Part shown: in pieces, positions 60,698 through 64,000 of the stretch
How the letters are laid out: the number at the start of each line of letters is the position of its first letter
How positions within the stretch are numbered: position 1 is the stretch's first letter
Source: Candidatus Enterosoma merdigallinarum
GTDB lineage: Bacteria; Bacillota_I; Bacilli_A; RFN20; CAG-288
Direction: 5' to 3'
Assembly (NCBI GenBank): GCA_018714385.1
Contig: DVNL01000007.1
Location: 219,657-283,656 of the forward strand
Length of the DNA stretch: 64,000 nt
Notes under the pieces: generated by a model
The model's database searches: none
Told to the model about the DNA's origin: nothing
What the model saw: the letters and a program-made list of their open reading frames with translations, nothing else
Made by a program: the position numbers and the translations under genes

Positions 60698-61826
60698 GTC
60701 GCATGACCTCCTGTGTCAAGGAAAGGATTCTTTCCTTCTCTTTTTCTAACGCCCCGATGATTTTATCTTGATTATCCGCCTTATTTCCAGCCGGTTTTCC
60801 CGAAACGGCGAAAAGCCGCCCTCCAAGGCGTCTGAGTCTTTCTTTGCATCGCCTGTCGATCGAACCGCTGACGGTAAGGAAAGGAACTCCTTTTCTTTTG
60901 CATAGTCGAGAGAGGAAGAAGAGACTTTTACCTTCGAGGGAGGATGTGTCGATCTTTCCTTCCCCTGTGACGAGAAGGCTATCCTTTGTCAACCGTTCTT
61001 CCAGTCGAAGGGCTTTAAGGATCCTTTCCGCACCGCTTACGGGTGTCGCGGAGAGGAAGAGGAGTGCCGCAAAGCCGACTCCGCCAGCCGCTCCGGCGCC
61101 GGGAATGTCCCTCGCCTTCCTTTTCAGGAGACTTTCTTCCATCGCGGCCAGTCTTGTCACCGCCTTTTCCAACCGTGGCATGTCTTCCTTTTTGGTTCCC
61201 TTTTGCCCGGAGAAAAGGAAGACGGCTCCCTTCCGTCCCGAAAGCGGAGAAAAGACATCATGGCAGAGGACGAAACGGCAAGAGGCCAGGCGGGGATCCA
61301 GTCCCGAAAGGTCGATTGCTTCGACCCTCTCCAAGGTCAGGCCGCTTGGCACGAAAGTCTGTCCGTCCCCGTCTTTGAAGCGTGCGCCCAAAGCTATCAG
61401 CATGCCGCATCCGAGGTCTATCGTCGACGATCCGCCAAGGAAGAGGACGAAATCTCTTGTGCCGCGGTCCAACGCATCCTTTATCTGTTCGCCGAAACCG
61501 AGCGTGCTCCTTTCTTCCGGGATGCGCTCCCTTGTCTTTCCGAGCCCGGAAGTCGGATAGATGGCGATGTAGGCCCGCCCTTCCTTGTCGACGAGATAGT
61601 AACTCTCTTCTTTTTTGTGAATGTCGATTCCAGTATAGAGACCGACGACTTTTTCGTAGTCTCCGGTTTCGAGGAGACACTCCAACGTGCCGTCTCCACC
61701 GTCGGCAAGGGGAAGACTTTCGAAAATGGCATCGGAAAGGAAGGCGAGGCCATTTCGGATGGCTTCGTTTGCCTCCAGTGCGCTGAGCGTGCCCTTGAAA
61801 GCGTTGGAACAGAGAAGGATTTTCAT
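60690..61826 (-). CDS. glxK: Glycerate kinase
   Basis: 378 residues from the ATG at 61826 (MKILLCSNAFKGTLSALEA is the family start). Motifs PLADGGDGTLECL, LGGSSTIDLGCGMLIALGA, GAGAAGGVGFA and VTGEGKIDTSSLEGKS identify the class II glycerate kinase family. It phosphorylates glycerate to 2- or 3-phosphoglycerate. A TATAAT ends 9 nt before the ATG and no ribosome site fits, so the mRNA has almost no leader. It heads the operon with purB and the VTT-GNAT gene. Confidence 0.93.
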   Translation of the reverse strand: MKILLCSNAFKGTLSALEANEAIRNGLAFLSDAIFESLPLADGGDGTLECLLETGDYEKVVGLYTGIDIHKKEESYYLVDKEGRAYIAIYPTSGLGKTRERIPEERSTLGFGEQIKDALDRGTRDFVLFLGGSSTIDLGCGMLIALGARFKDGDGQTFVPSGLTLERVEAIDLSGLDPRLASCRFVLCHDVFSPLSGRKGAVFLFSGQKGTKKEDMPRLEKAVTRLAAMEESLLKRKARDIPGAGAAGGVGFAALLFLSATPVSGAERILKALRLEERLTKDSLLVTGEGKIDTSSLEGKSLFFLSRLCKRKGVPFLTVSGSIDRRCKERLRRLGGRLFAVSGKPAGNKADNQDKIIGALEKEKERILSLTQEVMRHG

Positions 61827-61835
61827 TCCGGTTTC

Positions 61836-61853
61836 ATTATAAGGGGCTATAAT
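61836..61853. promoter_or_regulatory. Overlapping divergent -10 elements of glxK and the DUF308 gene
   Basis: A minus-strand TATAAT (61836-61841) and a plus-strand TATAAT (61848-61853) are only 6 bp apart. The minus-strand -35 would be GTAACA at 61859-61864, inside the other gene's leader. The two promoters should compete for polymerase. Confidence 0.6.
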
Positions 61854-61878
61854 AGATTTGTTACTAAAGGAGGTCACC

Positions 61879-62433
61879 ATGCCCCAGAAAAAGTATTCTG
61901 TCACTCTCAAGACGGATCAGAAGACGATGCTTCTCATCCAAGGCGTCGTTCTTCTTGTCGTCGGCATCCTTCTCTGCTGCTCCGTCTCTTTGGACAACAT
62001 CGTCAATGTCATCCTCGGCGTCGCCCTTCTCCTCGGCGGACTGATCAATCTCGTCATCTGTTTCATCGAGCACAAGAGCATCATCCGGGCGGAAGGCGTT
62101 TTTGCCTCGGCCTTGATCGCCGTCGGCGTTCTCTGCTTCATCAGGAACATCATCCAGGTGACGCCGTTGATCACGATGTTCATCATCGTCGTCGGGGTCG
62201 TCGCCCTGCTCGACGGCCTTCTCGGTCTTCTTCCCGCCGTCAACAGGAAACGCGTCCCGACTCTTGTCGAGGCCATCGTGGGTGCCGCTCTCTTTGCCCT
62301 CGGAATGTGCCTGTGGTTCATCGCGGACTTTGCCCGCTTCGCTTCCTTGATTCTCGGAATCGCCTTCATCGTCCTCTCTGTCCTCATCTTCATCTCTGTT
62401 TTCGTCCTCTCTTCCGGAAAGCGGGTCAAGTGA
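61879..62433 (+). CDS. DUF308 (HdeD-like) membrane protein
   Basis: 184 residues from the ATG at 61879, behind AAAGGAGGTCACC. Six hydrophobic segments in three hairpins, with the repeated pattern IQGVVLLVVGILL ... NVILGVALLLGGLINLV typical of DUF308/HdeD proteins. HdeD is linked to acid resistance in E. coli; the role here is unknown. It overlaps the downstream glycosylase gene (GTGA). Confidence 0.87.
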   Translation: MPQKKYSVTLKTDQKTMLLIQGVVLLVVGILLCCSVSLDNIVNVILGVALLLGGLINLVICFIEHKSIIRAEGVFASALIAVGVLCFIRNIIQVTPLITMFIIVVGVVALLDGLLGLLPAVNRKRVPTLVEAIVGAALFALGMCLWFIADFARFASLILGIAFIVLSVLIFISVFVLSSGKRVK

Positions 62434-62921
62434 ACCTCGTTCACGTCGATCATTCTTCCCTGCCTCCATTTCTCCCGGAAAAGGCCAGGATACTCATCCT
62501 CGGTTCCTTTCCGTCCGTCGAGTCCAGGAGGCAGGGGTTCTATTACGCCCATCCTTCCAATCGCTTCTTTCCGGTCCTTGCCGCCGCATTGGGCTTTCCG
62601 GAACCGCGAGGCATAATGGAAAGAAAGGCCTTGTTGGAAAAAGAAGGCATCGCTCTTTATGATGTCGTCTACTCCTGCGACATCGAGAAGAGCAAGGACG
62701 AAACCATCGAAAACGTCGTCCCCATCGATCTCGAGGCCATTCTCGAAGGCCGGGGCATCAAACGGATCTTCACGACTGGAAAGAAGGCGGAGAGTCTCTT
62801 TCGAAAGGCATTTTCGATTGATTTTACGCCTCTCCCCTCCACATCTTCCGCAAACGCCAGGATGGGCAAAGAAAAGCTTGTCCAGGTCTATCGAAAGGAA
62901 ATCCTTCCTTTCCTCCGTTGA
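62430..62921 (+). CDS. Hypoxanthine/uracil-type DNA glycosylase
   Basis: 163 residues from a GTG at 62430 overlapping the DUF308 stop. The UDG-fold motif 1 is ILGSFPSVESRRQGFYYAHPSNRFFPVL and motif 2 is LPSTSSANARM. This combination is that of the small DNA-deoxyinosine glycosylases (UDG superfamily, Mug-like), which remove deaminated bases. The start is not certain, as the ribosome site is weak; translation is probably coupled. Confidence 0.85.
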   Translation: MNLVHVDHSSLPPFLPEKARILILGSFPSVESRRQGFYYAHPSNRFFPVLAAALGFPEPRGIMERKALLEKEGIALYDVVYSCDIEKSKDETIENVVPIDLEAILEGRGIKRIFTTGKKAESLFRKAFSIDFTPLPSTSSANARMGKEKLVQVYRKEILPFLR

Positions 62922-62946
62922 AGAACGAGGCGGTTTCTGATAACAT
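62918..62946 (+). promoter_or_regulatory. Promoter of tRNA-Ala
   Basis: TTGAAG (62918-62923), a 17-bp spacer and TAACAT (62941-62946). The -35 overlaps the stop codon of the glycosylase gene. Confidence 0.82.
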
Positions 62947-62957
62947 ATTCACTCGCT

Positions 62958-63033
62958 GGGCCTGTAGCTCATTTGGGAGAGCGCCTCGTTCGCAACGAGG
63001 AGGTAGTGGGTTCGATCCCCATCAGGTCCACCA
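62958..63033 (+). tRNA. tRNA-Ala(CGC)
   Basis: 76 nt with encoded CCA. Acceptor GGGCCTG/CAGGTCC has a G3-U70 pair, the alanine identity element. The anticodon arm is CCTCG-TTCGCAA-CGAGG, giving CGC. The AT-rich phage-like element begins just after it. Confidence 0.97.
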
Positions 63034-63047
63034 TATTTGTACGACAT

Positions 63048-63092
63048 GTCTGATACAAACTTAGAACTTCTAAGGGTGTGCAGACTTTTTTT
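63048..63092 (+). terminator. Terminator of tRNA-Ala
   Basis: GTCTG (63048-63052) pairs with CAGAC (63081-63085), an inner CTTAG/CTAAG hairpin caps it, then seven T. The basal stem and the A-versus-TG internal bulge match the tRNA-Leu terminator. Confidence 0.85.
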
Positions 63093-63249
63093 GTTTTATC
63101 CGATAAATACGCACTTTCTAAAATTACGCCGTGTAGCAACTTATGGATAAGCGAAGGAAATTTATCATTTTTTAGAGTGAAGTTTACACGGCGTAGGAAT
63201 TTTTACACGGCGTAAGGCTTTTGAAAAAGTCCTATGCACACCCCTAGAA
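63068..63249. repeat. Inverted-repeat unit at the left end of the phage-like element
   Basis: TTCTAAGGGTGTGCA (63068-63082) is inverted at 63235-63249 (TGCACACCCCTAGAA) with one mismatch, and a further GACTTTTT match lies inside. Between them are three TACACGGCGTA sites: one inverted (63125-63135) and two direct (63185-63195 and 63204-63214). These could be integrase/excisionase or repressor sites. The whole gap 63034-63439 has no supported gene. Confidence 0.7.
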
Positions 63250-63274
63250 AATTAACATAAACTTATCATATTTT

Positions 63275-63324
63275 GAGCCCACTCTTGTTGGAGATTAAGT
63301 TCTCTAATAGGGATGGGCTTTTTT
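63275..63324 (+). terminator. Rho-independent terminator inside the phage-like element
   Basis: AGCCCA (63276-63281) pairs with TGGGCT (63314-63319), with an inner GGAGA/TCTCT hairpin and six T. No protein gene lies upstream within the element, so it may end a small transcript or insulate the element from the tRNA. Confidence 0.72.
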
Positions 63325-63439
63325 GTTGGTGAAAATATTTTTTTATTTTTTTGAAATTTCACCCCCATCAAACCACCCTAGTTTTCTCCATTATGGTGAG
63401 AAGGAGATATGTGTGCTCTTCTCGGAAAGGAGAAATTTT

Positions 63440-63634
63440 ATGAAACACAAACTTAAAATCGGCGTTTCTAAGAATTCTCCAAAGAGCAATGTCGTTACTT
63501 ATAAGAAGGTATCACCTGATGTAAAGGTTAAAGACCTAATAGGTGAATCAAACAAAGTAACAATCATCGTTCCTGGAGATTCAGTTAAAAGCGTCACCAT
63601 TGAAGAAACTAAGGAGGAGCCAAATGGAAAGTAG
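63440..63634 (+). CDS. Small phage-type protein of unknown function
   Basis: 64 residues from the ATG at 63440, behind AAAGGAG. Lys/Val-rich, soluble, no motif recognised. AT-rich codon use contrasts with the chromosome. It overlaps the next gene by 11 nt and lies in the early region preceding DUF2800, so it is probably an early phage protein (inference). Confidence 0.72.
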   Translation: MKHKLKIGVSKNSPKSNVVTYKKVSPDVKVKDLIGESNKVTIIVPGDSVKSVTIEETKEEPNGK

Positions 63635-63800
63635 AGAAGAAAAGTTACTTCATGCCATCTTTGGTGAAAGTGAACCTAAAGCCAAAGCTCTAAAGTTCTC
63701 TCTTAATTTAGATGATTTAACCGTAGACGTTTCTATCAAAAGAAATAAGAAAGAGAAAGTAGAGAAGTGCGGTCAATGTAGATGTGGGGGTAAAAAATAA
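63624..63800 (+). CDS. Small phage-type protein with a C-terminal cysteine cluster
   Basis: 58 residues from the ATG at 63624, behind AAGGAGGAGC. The C-terminus carries CGQCRCGGKK, which could bind a metal with partner Cys. It resembles in size and place the short proteins before DUF2800 in phage replication modules. Overlaps DUF2800 by one base (TAATG). Confidence 0.72.
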   Translation: MESREEKLLHAIFGESEPKAKALKFSLNLDDLTVDVSIKRNKKEKVEKCGQCRCGGKK

Positions 63801-64000
63801 TGAAACCTCAAAATCATTCTAGAGTATTTAGTCCTAGTAAAAGTATGTTGTGGCTAGAATGCTATCAATCAGTTTTATTTAATGATGGCAATAATAGTGA
63901 AACTAATGAGCAGGCTGAATTTGGTACAGAAACACACGAATTAGCAGCTGCCACAATTAGTAATTCATTAAATGTCGAAGATTTCGATGGTAATTCAAAA
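63800..64000 (+). CDS. DUF2800 phage protein, N-terminal part
   Basis: 67 codons before the window ends. SRVFSPSKSMLWLECYQS and AEFGTETHELAAATI follow the DUF2800 pattern (H-x-x-x-S-P-S-x-x-x-x-W-x-x-C and A-x-x-G-T-x-x-H-E-L-A), a RecB-like nuclease-fold family of Bacillota prophages, usually upstream of DUF2815 and a phage DNA polymerase. Confidence 0.82.
   Translation, partial: MKPQNHSRVFSPSKSMLWLECYQSVLFNDGNNSETNEQAEFGTETHELAAATISNSLNVEDFDGNSK

Noticed and set aside
63124..63214. CRISPR-like repetition at the element's left end
   Set aside because: Only three 11-mers, in both orientations and with unequal spacing; no repeat-spacer regularity and no cas gene.
63409..63456. A 15-codon frame just before the first phage-type gene
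   Set aside because: Its AAGGAG is only 2-3 nt from the ATG, too close for efficient initiation, and the peptide has no features.

Overview
The window reads as a chromosomal segment of a low-to-mid GC Gram-positive bacterium (Bacillota, in the Bacilli/Erysipelotrichia neighbourhood). Evidence: the gdpP-rplI-dnaB order followed by a yycJ/walJ-type hydrolase and rlmH, a comFA-comFC pair, gatCAB, pcrA-ligA, a SufCDSUB iron-sulfur operon, lipobox lipoproteins, strong AGGAGG ribosome sites and TTGAxx-17-TAxxxT promoters. TGA is used as a stop throughout, so the code is standard. A bile-salt-hydrolase-type enzyme and a double-anchored GH3 glycosidase suggest a gut habitat (inference). Species was not determined.

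Layout. 1-8.3 kb: start of a rmuC-like gene, FMN-riboswitch-controlled ribU, the sbcDC nuclease pair, serine dehydratase, and an Agr/Lyt-type two-component system. 8.3-13.6 kb: domain-permuted GH3 enzyme, small membrane protein, choloylglycine-hydrolase family enzyme, cytidine deaminase. 13.6-16.5 kb: an AT-rich two-gene accessory island bracketed by two copies of a ~78-bp repeat that carries a tRNA terminator, next to tRNA-Leu. 16.5-22.6 kb: ogt, two CorC/HlyC-type transporters, tRNA-Pro, a large membrane protein with a Pro/Glu-rich tail, and a possible small RNA. 22.8-31.5 kb: HAD hydrolase, acyl-ACP thioesterase, comFA/comFC, gdpP-rplI-dnaB-yycJ-rlmH, tRNA-Gln. 31.7-42.2 kb: pcrA-ligA, gatCAB-tgt-queA-queH. 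42.2-47.4 kb: solitary parA, two large PrsA-like lipoproteins, HIT hydrolase. 47.4-53.9 kb: sufCDSUB-mnmG. 53.9-62.9 kb: GNAT enzyme, OST-HTH/DUF3825 protein, SIMPL protein, two YfcE-like phosphodiesterases, VTT-GNAT fusion, purB, glycerate kinase, DUF308 protein, hypoxanthine/uracil-type DNA glycosylase, tRNA-Ala. 62.96-64.0 kb: the AT-rich left end of an integrated phage-like element, cut by the window edge inside a DUF2800 gene.

Functional themes. Translation and tRNA modification are concentrated here: GatCAB amidation of mischarged tRNA, Tgt/QueA/QueH queuosine formation from salvaged precursor, MnmG, RlmH, L9. Genome maintenance is represented by SbcCD, PcrA, LigA, DnaB, Ogt and a base-excision glycosylase. 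The genome is compact: most same-strand genes overlap by 1-17 nt (ATGA/TGATG junctions), several convergent pairs overlap at their 3' ends, and four genes appear to have transcripts with almost no 5' leader.

The most unusual items are the repeat-bracketed island (a predicted PD-(D/E)XK nuclease plus a membrane-anchored unknown), the recurrent tRNA terminator module with a covarying base pair, the OST-HTH/DUF3825 protein, the 866-residue membrane protein with an acidic proline-rich tail, the near-leaderless genes, and a possible ~90-nt RNA at 22.54-22.63 kb. No CRISPR array, rRNA or intact transposase was seen.
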